DNA of 45,337 nucleotides, from positions 1 to 45,337 of the forward strand of contig JAEVZU010000274.1 in the NCBI GenBank assembly GCA_023392075.1, read 5' to 3'. Both the position numbers and the translations under genes were made by a program. This DNA comes from Bacillota bacterium (lineage in GTDB: Bacteria; Bacillota; Clostridia; Acetivibrionales; DSM-1351). The notes under the pieces were generated by a model. That model made no database searches and had not been told where the DNA came from. It saw only the letters and a list, made by a program, of their open reading frames with translations. Each line of letters begins with the position of its first letter. Position 1 is the stretch's first letter. Shown in pieces: positions 7,621 to 15,436 of the stretch.

Positions 7621-8243
7621 TTATTTAACAACAAATCAGGCCTTTTTATACAATATGTTTTCCCTGCTTGAGTTCTAAACACCGCCGTTCTCTTTTGAGG
7701 GTTCTCCAGCTTCTCCAGATAGTTCTCTTCCGCAAGTTTATCAAAGAAGTAATAAAGTAGAAAATCGTCAGATTCTGCAAGTTTCTCTCTTAATTCCTGC
7801 AAAATATTGTTTATATATAGTTCTTCCGAATTTGTATAAATAACCGGCGAATCCATCCGTTTATCGAGTATCGCCGCCTCTCCGGGGAGGATTGTGGTGG
7901 TTATCAGGCATTCCGGAAGCCTGTAGGTCCCAAATATATATTTTTTTATAGGTATGATGGATTTGTAATATAAATCCATATTGTAATCCGTATCTGATGC
8001 ATTTTCAAATATAAATCTATCCGCTATAAAACACTTCTCACTTTTTACCTGTATTTTAAGACATGTAAAATCGGAGGATCTGTATAATTCCAGGTTGTCT
8101 TTCGGATTCAGCATACCCGAGAAGCACATTACCTTCTCTCCGTCTATTAAAACTTCCCTGTTATGGTAAGCAGATAATTTTAATCCGCAATTCAATATAT
8201 TCGACACATTTTCTGTCCTGACATAATAATAGACCTCTACCAT
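7608..8243 (-). CDS. unrecognised protein, possibly ADP-ribosyltransferase-like fold
   Basis: 211 residues. The ATG at 8243 is chosen because GGGGTG lies eight bases upstream. No confident family. The beginning (VYYYVRTENVSNILNCGLKLS) resembles the opening strand and helix of DarT/RNA 2'-phosphotransferase-type ART folds, which commonly read Y-H-x-T-x-x-x-N-I-x-x-I-L-x-x-G-L. A helical C-terminal half follows (LQELREKLAESDDFLLYYF). No signal peptide or membrane helix. Its last 13 bases overlap the longest birA reading frame, so the two are likely translated together. The ART idea is a weak pattern match only. Confidence 0.6.
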   Translation of the reverse strand: MVEVYYYVRTENVSNILNCGLKLSAYHNREVLIDGEKVMCFSGMLNPKDNLELYRSSDFTCLKIQVKSEKCFIADRFIFENASDTDYNMDLYYKSIIPIKKYIFGTYRLPECLITTTILPGEAAILDKRMDSPVIYTNSEELYINNILQELREKLAESDDFLLYYFFDKLAEENYLEKLENPQKRTAVFRTQAGKTYCIKRPDLLLNKWGW

Positions 8244-8285
8244 TGACACACCCCATGAATTCAATCAAAAGAAATATTTTGCAAG

Positions 8286-8320
8286 ACGGCAATATACGTT
8301 TTAGATGTTACAGGCCACTT
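8286..8320 (+). repeat. solitary end of the MITE-like family
   Basis: GGCAATATACGTTTTAGATG followed by TTACAGGCCACTT matches the right terminal repeat of the element at 6192-6376 almost base for base. No partner end is seen within several hundred bases, so it is a remnant. Confidence 0.6.
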
Positions 8321-8329
8321 GGCAAGTAC

Positions 8330-8375
8330 AACTTCAATAAATGGAAGCCCATTTGAACAACCATTTATTGAAGTT
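8330..8375. repeat. perfect 15-bp inverted repeat after cphA
   Basis: AACTTCAATAAATGG and CCATTTATTGAAGTT pair perfectly around a 16-base loop, 27 bases past the cphA stop. Neither side has a U-tract, so it may act as a transcript 3'-end stabiliser rather than a standard terminator. Confidence 0.55.
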
Positions 8376-8401
8376 AAAGTCCCATCGTTTCTTTCATTAT
8401 A

Positions 8402-11128
8402 TTACAATTCTCTGAATTCTGCCATATCGGGTTTTGTCAAAATACTGTTCAAGATTATTGGAGATACCTCCGTCTTGCCATTTGCCATATCCTTAAGACT
8501 GCTCTCAAGCACCTGATTCACTTCTTCCTGTTCTTTCTGGAATTTAGTTATCAGCTGCACAGCCAGATCAAATTCCTCGTAAAACAGTACTATCAAATCA
8601 CCGGGCTGACCATCCAGCATTGCCTTTTCAAGTGCACCTGTTTCGCTTAATATTATTTCTATATTTTCTTTTTTAAATCCCATACTTAATATGCTGGACT
8701 CAAATATTGCCGCAACTTCTCCTTTTTTCCTGCCTCTTAAATCCTTATCCTCCTTGATATAAATTTTGTCAAAGGATCTTCCGCACAGTTCTCCTACTTC
8801 TTTTATATTTGCATCCATTCTGTCTCCGGGCATTCCCACAATTCCCACCAGCCGCTTTGCCTTTGTTTTCTGCATAAATTTAATAACCGCCGAATAACCT
8901 GCTATATTGTGGCTGTAGTCTATCATTACCTTGAAAGTACCCATGTCAAAAATGTTAAATCTGCCCGGGTTTAATTCAACATCAGGCCTGAAGGTACTCA
9001 TCCCTTTTTTTATAACATCAATTGATACATTAAGCCCTATCAGGGCGGATACCGCAGCCAGAGAGTTTTCTATATTGCAGTCCACCAACCCTCCGTAGGT
9101 TATGGGAATATCCTCAAGGCTGATAACAGGTTCTCTTTTTCCGTTCCTGAGTATCCAGATATAATTATCTCTTACAAATACCGCTATGTTTTCAGGATAT
9201 TTGCTGTATTTCTTTATAAGCGGGTTTGACATGGTCCTTCCAAACAATATTACCCTGCTCCTTACCCTGTTTAATACGAAGGGAGTCATGCTGTCATCGG
9301 CATTGAGAATCGCATAGCCTTCCGGCTTGACCGCTTCTATTACCAATGCCTTGGTTTTTGCGAGATCCTCCAGCGTATTGATCCCGTCAATACCAAGGTG
9401 ATCGTCACTAATATTTACCAACACGGCCACATCAGCCAAATCATACCCCAGGCCTTTTCTGATAATACCGCCTCTGGCTGTTTCCAGAACAGCAGCTTCA
9501 ACTTTTTTGTTGGCCAGTACCACATTGGCACTTACGGGACCGGTAGTATCGCCTTTCTGAATACATTCATTTCCTATATATATTCCACTGGTACAGGTCA
9601 TGCCCACTGTTAATCCGGACAACGCAAGAGTGTGCCTGATCAGCCTGGTCGTGGTAGTCTTGCCGTTTGTTCCTGTAATTGCCGCTATGGGGATGCTCCA
9701 ACTGCTGTCGGGATAGATCATATTGATGATGTCATTTGCGACATCCACCGGCTTACCCTCCGATGGGTACAGGTGCATCCGAAGACCGGGGGCGGCGTTT
9801 ACTTCAATAATTGCACCGGCATTCATATCCAAAGGTATGGAGATATCTTCAGAAGCAAAATCTATTCCTGCAATATCAAGTCCTACCGCACGCGCAGCTG
9901 CTATTGCATACTGTGCATTCTTCGGGTGAATATCTTCAGTACAATTTCTGGCAGTTCCTCCGGTGCTGATATTGCCGTTCTGTCTCAATTTGACAAGCCT
10001 TCCCGCCTCCGGAATACTTTTCGGAGTTAATCCCTGTGCCTTCAGGCACCTTTCTGCGATATCATCCAGTTTGATATAGGTCAGCGGTTTTTCGTGATCC
10101 TCTCCTCTTAACGGATTCTGATTTTCCAGTTCCACAAGCTGTTCTATTGTACTTATGCCATCTCCGGCAACTTCAGGAGGCCTTCTCTCGGCCACGGCAC
10201 TTACACGGCCTCCCACCACAAGTACTCTGTAATCCTTTCCGTTTATATGTCTTTCCACCATAACTTTTTTTGAGTATTTTTTTGCTTCTGTAAATGCCTC
10301 TCCGAGCTGATCAGAAGAGACTATATTGACAGTTACGCCTTTACCCTGATTGGAATCCAGAGGTTTTAACACCAGCGGATAACCTACCTTCTGCGCCGCC
10401 TCCATCACTTCCTCAATACTCTGGGTTACTACTCCATATGGTACCGGAATATTGCTGTCTGTTAATATCTTCTTGGTTAGCTGTTTGTCCGAAACCATAT
10501 CTACCGATATACAGCTGGCATTATCGGTCAGTGATGCCTGTATTGTTCTGATGCCCTTTCCATAGCCCATCCTCAGCATACTGCCGTTGCCAAGCCTGAC
10601 AACCGGGATACCTCTGTTTACGGCGGCAGTATGAATGGCTTTGGTACTTGGCCCCATATCGGTTTCCAGAGAAAGTTTCTTCAGAGCATTCATTATTTTA
10701 TTGATATCAATATTTTTTCCTTCAGCAAATGCCTTCAGAATTTGGATAGCCCTTCTGCCGCATTCTACGGCGAGTGTTTCATTCATATATTCATATATGA
10801 TATAGTACCTGGAAGTAGTACCGATCTGCCTGGTCTTTCCGTGATTCACACTATACCCGAGCTTATTCTGCAGCTCTATAATCAAGTGTTCTGCAACATG
10901 GCCCATATAAGTGCCTTCGGCCAGACGTTCACCAAAGCCGCCCACATAACCTACTCCGCAAGTGTGTTCAGCTAATTCAGGAAAATTTTTTAACAGTTTT
11001 TCATTAAAGCCCGGTATATCCTTTGTTGGCCCTGACTCGAAAATTCCTATGTCGACAATCATTTTTACCACGGGTTTGTGACTATATATATTTCTGCCTT
11101 GAAAGCAATAAATGCTTTGAATTTGCAC
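8402..11128 (-). CDS. cphA: cyanophycin synthetase
   Basis: Polymerises aspartate and arginine into cyanophycin, a nitrogen and carbon reserve, using ATP. The 908-residue length fits CphA. An N-terminal domain (1-160) is followed by an ATP-grasp domain (about 215-470; KPLDSNQGKGVTVNI at 256-270 and IEVNAAPGLR at 441-450). A Mur ligase-like domain carries the P-loop GTNGKTTTT at 486-494 and the DYSHN segment. Translation begins at GTG with AGGAGG upstream. The cyanophycinase gene lies 63 bases upstream on the same strand, so synthesis and breakdown of the polymer are encoded together. Clostridial spore-forming anaerobes with cphA are known, so this is not cyanobacterial contamination. A perfect inverted repeat follows the stop codon. 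Confidence 0.95.
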   Translation of the reverse strand: MQIQSIYCFQGRNIYSHKPVVKMIVDIGIFESGPTKDIPGFNEKLLKNFPELAEHTCGVGYVGGFGERLAEGTYMGHVAEHLIIELQNKLGYSVNHGKTRQIGTTSRYYIIYEYMNETLAVECGRRAIQILKAFAEGKNIDINKIMNALKKLSLETDMGPSTKAIHTAAVNRGIPVVRLGNGSMLRMGYGKGIRTIQASLTDNASCISVDMVSDKQLTKKILTDSNIPVPYGVVTQSIEEVMEAAQKVGYPLVLKPLDSNQGKGVTVNIVSSDQLGEAFTEAKKYSKKVMVERHINGKDYRVLVVGGRVSAVAERRPPEVAGDGISTIEQLVELENQNPLRGEDHEKPLTYIKLDDIAERCLKAQGLTPKSIPEAGRLVKLRQNGNISTGGTARNCTEDIHPKNAQYAIAAARAVGLDIAGIDFASEDISIPLDMNAGAIIEVNAAPGLRMHLYPSEGKPVDVANDIINMIYPDSSWSIPIAAITGTNGKTTTTRLIRHTLALSGLTVGMTCTSGIYIGNECIQKGDTTGPVSANVVLANKKVEAAVLETARGGIIRKGLGYDLADVAVLVNISDDHLGIDGINTLEDLAKTKALVIEAVKPEGYAILNADDSMTPFVLNRVRSRVILFGRTMSNPLIKKYSKYPENIAVFVRDNYIWILRNGKREPVISLEDIPITYGGLVDCNIENSLAAVSALIGLNVSIDVIKKGMSTFRPDVELNPGRFNIFDMGTFKVMIDYSHNIAGYSAVIKFMQKTKAKRLVGIVGMPGDRMDANIKEVGELCGRSFDKIYIKEDKDLRGRKKGEVAAIFESSILSMGFKKENIEIILSETGALEKAMLDGQPGDLIVLFYEEFDLAVQLITKFQKEQEEVNQVLESSLKDMANGKTEVSPIILNSILTKPDMAEFREL

Positions 11129-11191
11129 CGTAAAAACCTCCTAATATTGTTACTATGCAATATGAATACGATTCATTTTGTCAGTTTTCAG

Positions 11192-12004
11192 TTATGAATT
11201 TTTCTTTTGAACACACCTCCGGCCAAGGTCAAAACCATAGCCATTGGGCAGTACATGAATTGTAACATTTGACAGTGCTATTATATCCTCGGGGTTTAAT
11301 TCCGAAACATTTGAGTTTTGAATGGTTCTGCCGTCAATAACCGTCACGCAGTTGGTTCCCACAACTTCAAAGGAAGCGTTGGCATGAACCTTGATTGCAG
11401 TATCCTCGTCAATGCCGATGCCAAGAACAGACGGGTTCTGAGCCACACCTACAAGAAGTCTCCCCAGCCTTCCTCTCTGTTCAAAGTGCTGATCTATTAT
11501 AACCTGTTCCATCAGACCAAGTCCCGGAGACATCCCAAGTGTACATTTTCTTGCAGCCGAATTACTGTTTCCGTCGACAATCATAACACTGCTCATAGCA
11601 GATGCACCTGCGCTGGTTCCGATAATCGGTACTCCTTTTTTATATAAATCCAAAAGTATGCCAAAGGTTTTTGTTCCGCCTAATATGCTTGTTATTCTTA
11701 GCTGATCTCCTCCCGTAAAAAAAACTCCTGCTGCACCTGATATCCTTTGTGCTACAGAGTTGTCATTTGCATCGCTCCTATTATCAATATTTAATACATC
11801 TATATCCTGTACACCAAGCCTGGAAAATACGGCTCTATACTCTTCTCCAACCTCCTGGGGCTTTTGCGTTGCAGTTGTTAAAACCGTTATTTTGGCATCG
11901 GGTCCCCCGCACATTTCTATAGCATGTTTAAGAACACTGCTCTGCCCCCACTTGTCTTCCGCCCCTCCGATGATCAATAAGTTCCCGTTAACAAGCTCAC
12001 TCAT
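11192..12004 (-). CDS. cphB: cyanophycinase
   Basis: Peptidase family S51 enzyme that cleaves cyanophycin to Asp-Arg dipeptides. About 270 residues from the chosen ATG. The nucleophile is S131 in GTSAGASAM, matching the position in characterised CphB, and FFTGGDQ precedes it. The protein body clearly begins at MSELVNGNLLIIGGAED. An in-frame ATG four codons upstream (12016) is possible. Unusually, no good ribosome binding site directly precedes either start. The nearest strong one, AAAGGAGG, is about 65 bases upstream inside a leader that is nearly the same as the leuB leader. It lies directly upstream of cphA in the same direction. Confidence 0.92.
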   Translation of the reverse strand: MSELVNGNLLIIGGAEDKWGQSSVLKHAIEMCGGPDAKITVLTTATQKPQEVGEEYRAVFSRLGVQDIDVLNIDNRSDANDNSVAQRISGAAGVFFTGGDQLRITSILGGTKTFGILLDLYKKGVPIIGTSAGASAMSSVMIVDGNSNSAARKCTLGMSPGLGLMEQVIIDQHFEQRGRLGRLLVGVAQNPSVLGIGIDEDTAIKVHANASFEVVGTNCVTVIDGRTIQNSNVSELNPEDIIALSNVTIHVLPNGYGFDLGRRCVQKKNS

Positions 12005-12104
12005 TATTATACCCATGCCCATCATTTCGCACAAAAACATATTGATAGAAATGGCATGGGCCCGGTACCTCCTTTACTCATTTTTATAATTTCTTTCAAC
12101 CTTT
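12005..12104 (-). promoter_or_regulatory. structured 5' leader of cyanophycinase, shared with leuB
   Basis: About 100 bases closely matching the leuB leader at 19609-19707; the upstream 42 bases differ at only two positions. In mRNA order it has an A-rich stretch (GGTTGAAAGAAATTATAAAA), the ribosome binding site AAAGGAGGTACC, a hairpin with CCA-TTTC paired to GAAA...TGG, and GGGCATGGGTATAAT before the gene's ATG. CCCATGCC also pairs perfectly with GGCATGGG. A short reading frame of 11 codons starts at 12057 and stops at 12022. Function unknown; regulatory RNA, leader-peptide control or a mobile leader cassette are all possible. Confidence 0.6.
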
Positions 12105-12145
12105 TCCTCAGATTCAAATAAAAATAATTTTAATGTGTACTCTTT

Positions 12146-12415
12146 TTATATGTTTAATACCTCTTTGGCCAAACCAAGAAACTTACTGCTAAAAGCCAGC
12201 CCCAAGCCCATAAGGACAATTGAAGTTACCACAAGGAAGACTCCAAGCCTGCTTTTATTATTTTTTGTTGCAAGAATTCCTGAAATAACACCAATCATTC
12301 CAAATACAAAGGGATAAAAGAATAGTGATAAAACGGCGGACAACCATCCGACAAAAAGAAATAATACTCTTTTTACGTTTTCATAATGATTTGTAATTCC
12401 TTGAACATTATCCAT
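12146..12415 (-). CDS. small membrane protein, DUF4190-like
   Basis: 89 residues with a clear GAGGAG ribosome binding site six bases before the ATG. Two membrane helices are evident: roughly residues 18-48 (LFLFVGWLSAVLSLFFYPFVFGMIG...) and 57-78. The arrangement, with GILATKNNKSRLGVFLVVTSIVLM-type spacing, resembles DUF4190 proteins, which have two helices and a short basic loop. No function is known. It lies upstream of the cyanophycin genes on the same strand with a 141-base gap containing the shared leader, so co-transcription is possible but not shown. Confidence 0.7.
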   Translation of the reverse strand: MDNVQGITNHYENVKRVLFLFVGWLSAVLSLFFYPFVFGMIGVISGILATKNNKSRLGVFLVVTSIVLMGLGLAFSSKFLGLAKEVLNI

Positions 12416-12558
12416 AATGAACTCCTCATAAAGCCTTGCACTTTCTGTTGAATTTCTGCTTCATAGCGTATTATTTACAGATTATACAGTTAATATTCAC
12501 TTTTAAAAACAGTTGAAATCAAGCTTTTTGCAAGTACAGATATCAAAACTTTCATCAG

Positions 12559-12722
12559 GCAAGCTCTTCTAATCAGGCTTCTCATTGGTGGATACGTTGT
12601 TCTCGCGCACTATTGAAGCACAGTTCTTTAAAGTTGTTTCCGGTGAGGCGGCAGCTTATTATTCCGGAAAGTACCTGCGCTTTTAAATTAGCACAACGGG
12701 TTAAGTTAATTAGCGTAGCTGC
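12559..12722 (+). repeat. dispersed repeat copy 1, mirrored at 15321-15436
   Basis: Shared words with the reverse complement of 15321-15436 include AGGCTTCTCATTGG, CACTATTGAAGCAC, TTATTNCGGAAAG and CAAGCTCTTCT, in the same order and spacing. The tail GCACAACGGGTTAA-TTAAT also recurs at 27727 and, more loosely, at 15787. No reading frame. Confidence 0.7.
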
Positions 12723-12787
12723 AGTAAAAGTCATTTGTTCTCTTGATATATTTCTTCCGATATGAGAGAATTATACCTTAAAGACAA

Positions 12788-12810
12788 TACCCTCTATTGA
12801 CAATGTACAA
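12788..12810 (+). repeat. dispersed 23-bp motif, copy 2
   Basis: Identical over 23 bases to the copies at 6428 and 27652. It contains TTGACA, but no matching -10 hexamer follows at 16-18 bases, so it is not read as a promoter. Confidence 0.7.
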
Positions 12811-12936
12811 TACGTTTTTGAGTGGTTAATTTGCCCTGCGGCTGCGTTGAAACCGCTTGCAAGGCACAAAGCGTGTTTGTCAATACATACAGTATTGCCT
12901 TCGTCCTCCGTCTTATCCTGCGAAAATTTTCCCAGA

Positions 12937-12968
12937 GGGCAATATACGTTTTAAATGTTACAGACCGC
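12937..12968 (+). repeat. MITE-family terminal repeat upstream of the EamA gene
   Basis: GGCAATATACGTTTTAAATG followed by TTACAGACCGCT is one base from the right end of the complete element at 6192-6376 over most of its length. The 90 bases before it also resemble that element's interior, so this is probably the right half of a diverged copy. It ends about 20 bases before the EamA start codon and may supply its promoter region. Confidence 0.65.
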
Positions 12969-12987
12969 TGGAGTGGGGATTTATAAA

Positions 12988-13869
12988 ATGAATAAAGATA
13001 GAAACAACAGGTTATTTGCTTTAATAGCCATTACTGTTACGGTAATATTTTGGGGCTATTCATTTGTAAGTACAAAAATTTTACTTAATGACCTTCCGCC
13101 TGTCACTATTGCATTTTTCCGTCAGGTTATAGCTGCCGTGGCACTTGCGGTAATATTATACATAAAAAAACTATTCGTTAGGATGCCTGTAAAAGATGTT
13201 TTGCTCCTGTTTGCCTCCTCTTTTTTCGGAATAGTTTTATATTTTATTTTCGAAAATACGGGTTTAAAATATACCACAGCTTCAAATGGTTCAATTATCG
13301 TTGCTGCAGTACCAATTTTTACTTTAATAACCGAATCTCTGTTTTACAAATTTAAAATCACTTCCAGAGTTATTATTTGTGTAATTATTTCGGTAATCGG
13401 CGTCTTTCTGGTTATATTCGAGAGGGGTCTGGATTTTTCCTCAGGCTATACTAAGGGAAATCTTTTGATGATTGGAGCTATGATTACCTGGGTCATATAT
13501 ACAATTATTTGCAAAAGTCTTACAGGTAAATATAACGGTATAGTAATAACCGCTTACCAAATGGCAGCGGCCTCTGTTCTCTTTATTCCTTTTATCATAC
13601 CTGAAATGAAACAATGGCAAAGCCTTTCGGTATACTCCACGGCCAACCTGCTGTACTTGGCTCTGTTTTGCTCAGCATTGGCATATTATCTTTACAATGT
13701 TGCCGTTAAAGGCCTTGGAGCCACTGTTTCATCCATGTTTCTGAACCTTATTCCCGTAGTATCGATTATAGGAGGTGTGCTGGTACTGGGGGAGACCGTT
13801 TCATTTATTCAAATCGGCGGTATGCTGCTGATTATGTTCAGTTTGGTATTTGTCAGGGTCAGGAGTTGA
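12988..13869 (+). CDS. EamA/DMT-family transporter
   Basis: Integral membrane exporter of the drug/metabolite transporter superfamily, about 293 residues with some ten hydrophobic helices in two EamA repeats. Typical family signatures are FWGYSFVSTKILL near the N-terminus, FFRQVIAA, the TASNGSIIVAAVPIFT segment, and in the second half ALFCSALAYYLYNVAVKGLG with LIPVVSIIGGVLVLGE. The start with GGGG upstream is preferred to an earlier ATG inside a repeat. Substrate unknown; amino acids or metabolites are usual. It is one of the few plus-strand genes and lies between inverted copies of a dispersed repeat, so the segment may be an acquired cassette. Confidence 0.9.
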   Translation: MNKDRNNRLFALIAITVTVIFWGYSFVSTKILLNDLPPVTIAFFRQVIAAVALAVILYIKKLFVRMPVKDVLLLFASSFFGIVLYFIFENTGLKYTTASNGSIIVAAVPIFTLITESLFYKFKITSRVIICVIISVIGVFLVIFERGLDFSSGYTKGNLLMIGAMITWVIYTIICKSLTGKYNGIVITAYQMAAASVLFIPFIIPEMKQWQSLSVYSTANLLYLALFCSALAYYLYNVAVKGLGATVSSMFLNLIPVVSIIGGVLVLGETVSFIQIGGMLLIMFSLVFVRVRS

Positions 13870-14114
13870 TCCATATGCAGCGCATTTGTTCCATTACTGG
13901 AATACTCAGAAGCAAACCCGGCATTATCCGTAAATACCTCTCCTACCATCATGCTTTCCTGATACCGATCAGTTATTTTCAGGTGTTCACGGCATATCTC
14001 AATGGCTTCAGGCCTGTTTCCATATCGCAGTAGTCCCGATATATCATCCCCAAAGTCTTTCATTGGGGATTTGAAAAAGGGTAAAATCATAAATAAAATA
14101 CTCAAATTCTTCAT
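13870..14114 (-). pseudogene. probable GH13 alpha-glucosidase relic
   Basis: An open frame on the minus strand encodes about 80 residues that resemble the general-acid region of GH13 alpha-glucosidases/amylases: RPEAIEICREHLK, then TDRY, MMVGEVFTD and GTNALHM, where enzymes usually read E-I-x-R...DxY...VGE...LHxxF. It has no ribosome binding site or protein start, and the similarity stops where the EamA gene ends, after which the frame simply reads antisense through that gene. This looks like a fragment left by deletion. The family match is by eye only. Confidence 0.4.
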
Positions 14115-14122
14115 ATATTAAC

Positions 14123-14166
14123 AGTACCATCTATTGACAATGTACACGTTGTCAATAGATGGTACT
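14123..14166. repeat. perfect 18-bp palindrome built from the dispersed motif
   Basis: AGTACCATCTATTGACAA and its exact reverse complement flank eight bases (TGTACACG). Each arm carries the first 18 bases of the dispersed TACC-CTCTATTGACAA motif. It sits 45 bases upstream of the VanY-like gene's start. A strong hairpin, but without a U-tract. Confidence 0.75.
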
Positions 14167-14210
14167 AATCTACCTTGATTGGATACTGTTTTTTTATTGG
14201 AGGAATCTGA

Positions 14211-15320
14211 GTGAAAAAATTTGTTTACATACTGGTATTTTCCATGCTTTTTGCCGGCTGCAATACCATATCCCAGCCGGATATTGCAATTGCGCCGGCC
14301 TTGACCGGACCTGTCAGTGAAAATACCCTGAATGATTCTCAACCATATAATTTAGATGTACAAGCTGTCCCACCCGGTCAGTCAATTTCTTCTGCAGCCA
14401 ATCCGAATTACGACAGCGCAAGCCTGTCAATGTCCAATAAAACAGACTTTAAGTCACTTTATAAAATATATTTAAAAAATTATGGTACCATTAATATCTT
14501 TCTTAAAGAGAATATAGTTTTCCTAACTGCCGGAACATCCGAATCAATTAGTATTAAAAGCATGAAGCAGCTTGAAATAAACTCCGCAGGCAGTTCAAAA
14601 TTATTGGTTAATAAGGACAATCCCCTGCCTGAAGATTTTGCACCGCAAAACCTTGTCAATATTGATTCCGGTAAGGTTAAGCTGGAATACCCGGAACTTA
14701 AATTGCTGCCGGTTACTCTCAAAGCTCTGTATTCCATGACAGGAGCCGCAAAAAAAGAGAATGTCAAAGGGTTTATAATAAACAGTGCCTACAGGAGCCT
14801 TACAACTCAGAAGCAGATATTTGACTCCAACCTGAGCAGTTTTAAAAAGAATTCGAAAACCTATGAAGAAGCCTACGCAAAAACAAGGCAGCTGGTGGCA
14901 CTTCCGGGCAAATCGGAACACCATACGGGATTGGCTGCGGATATATTCAGTGTAAACGGACGCCATAGAAACGATTTTGTGAGTACAAAGGAGCAAGTCT
15001 GGCTTAATATGAATCTCCAAAAATATGGCTTCATAATCAGGTATCCAAAGGATAAGACAAAGGAAACCGCCGCAGTCTTTGAGCCCTGGCATATAAGGTA
15101 TGTCGGAATACCCTTGAGCACATATATGAAAGAACAAAACCTTTGCCTTGAAGAATTTTACGCCAGGATATTTGCAGATGATATTTTAGAAGACAGTAAA
15201 AGTATGTTTATGGGAATTAAAAGCACACAGAGGGTTTTTACCGATGAAGCACTTGTTTCCAAAATTTCTCTGGAAAAAGTCAATGAGAAAAATGCACTGC
15301 TGACCTTAAAGCTCGGGTAG
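14211..15320 (+). CDS. VanY-family D-Ala-D-Ala carboxypeptidase lipoprotein
   Basis: 369 residues. The N-terminus is a lipoprotein signal with lipobox LFAGC and the lipid-modified cysteine at position 17, so the protein is anchored outside the membrane. A low-complexity linker and an extra N-terminal domain follow (to about 155). The C-terminal VanY/LAS peptidase domain carries the zinc and catalytic motifs SAYRS (192-196), SEHHTGLAAD (235-244) and EPWHIRYVG (291-299). It trims terminal D-alanine from peptidoglycan peptides. Translation starts at GTG with TTGGAGG upstream. The stop codon is at the edge of a dispersed repeat. There are no VanS/VanR or other resistance genes nearby, so a housekeeping or sporulation wall role is more likely. 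Confidence 0.93.
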   Translation: MKKFVYILVFSMLFAGCNTISQPDIAIAPALTGPVSENTLNDSQPYNLDVQAVPPGQSISSAANPNYDSASLSMSNKTDFKSLYKIYLKNYGTINIFLKENIVFLTAGTSESISIKSMKQLEINSAGSSKLLVNKDNPLPEDFAPQNLVNIDSGKVKLEYPELKLLPVTLKALYSMTGAAKKENVKGFIINSAYRSLTTQKQIFDSNLSSFKKNSKTYEEAYAKTRQLVALPGKSEHHTGLAADIFSVNGRHRNDFVSTKEQVWLNMNLQKYGFIIRYPKDKTKETAAVFEPWHIRYVGIPLSTYMKEQNLCLEEFYARIFADDILEDSKSMFMGIKSTQRVFTDEALVSKISLEKVNEKNALLTLKLG

Positions 15321-15436
15321 CAGGTGCTTTCCGTAATAAATAACTGCTGCCTTACCGGGAGCAACTTAAAAAAACGTGCTTCAATAGTGCCGGGAACGTA
15401 CCCGCCAATGAGAAGCCTGATCAGAAGAGCTTGCTT
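15321..15436 (-). repeat. dispersed repeat copy 2, inverted relative to 12559-12677
   Basis: The reverse complement matches copy 1 through AAGCTCTTCT, CAGGCTTCTCATTGG, CACTATTGAAGCAC, CCGGTAAGG and GGAAAGCACCTG. Together the two copies bracket the EamA gene, the GH13 relic and the VanY-like gene. Confidence 0.7.

Larger units (their letters stand above)
12416..12987. other. repeat-rich intergenic region before the EamA gene
   Basis: 572 bases with no credible gene. In order it holds an AT-rich part with nothing recognised (12416-12555), a 120-165 bp repeat also present in inverted orientation at 15321-15436, the CTCTATTGACAATGTACA motif at 12788-12810, a GC-richer stretch resembling the interior of the 6192-6376 element (TCCTCCG, TTATCCTG, AAAATTTTCC), and a MITE-family end at 12937-12968. 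Confidence 0.6.

Noticed and set aside
12788..12810. TTGACA inside the dispersed motif as a promoter
   Set aside because: No -10 hexamer at suitable spacing in any of the copies, so the match to -35 looks coincidental.
14601..15137. Minus-strand frame opposite the VanY-like gene
   Set aside because: Antisense shadow; the plus-strand gene has a lipobox and full VanY motifs.
14211..15320. Vancomycin resistance determinant
   Set aside because: VanY-type lipoproteins are common in clostridia; no vanH, vanA, vanX or two-component genes are present.
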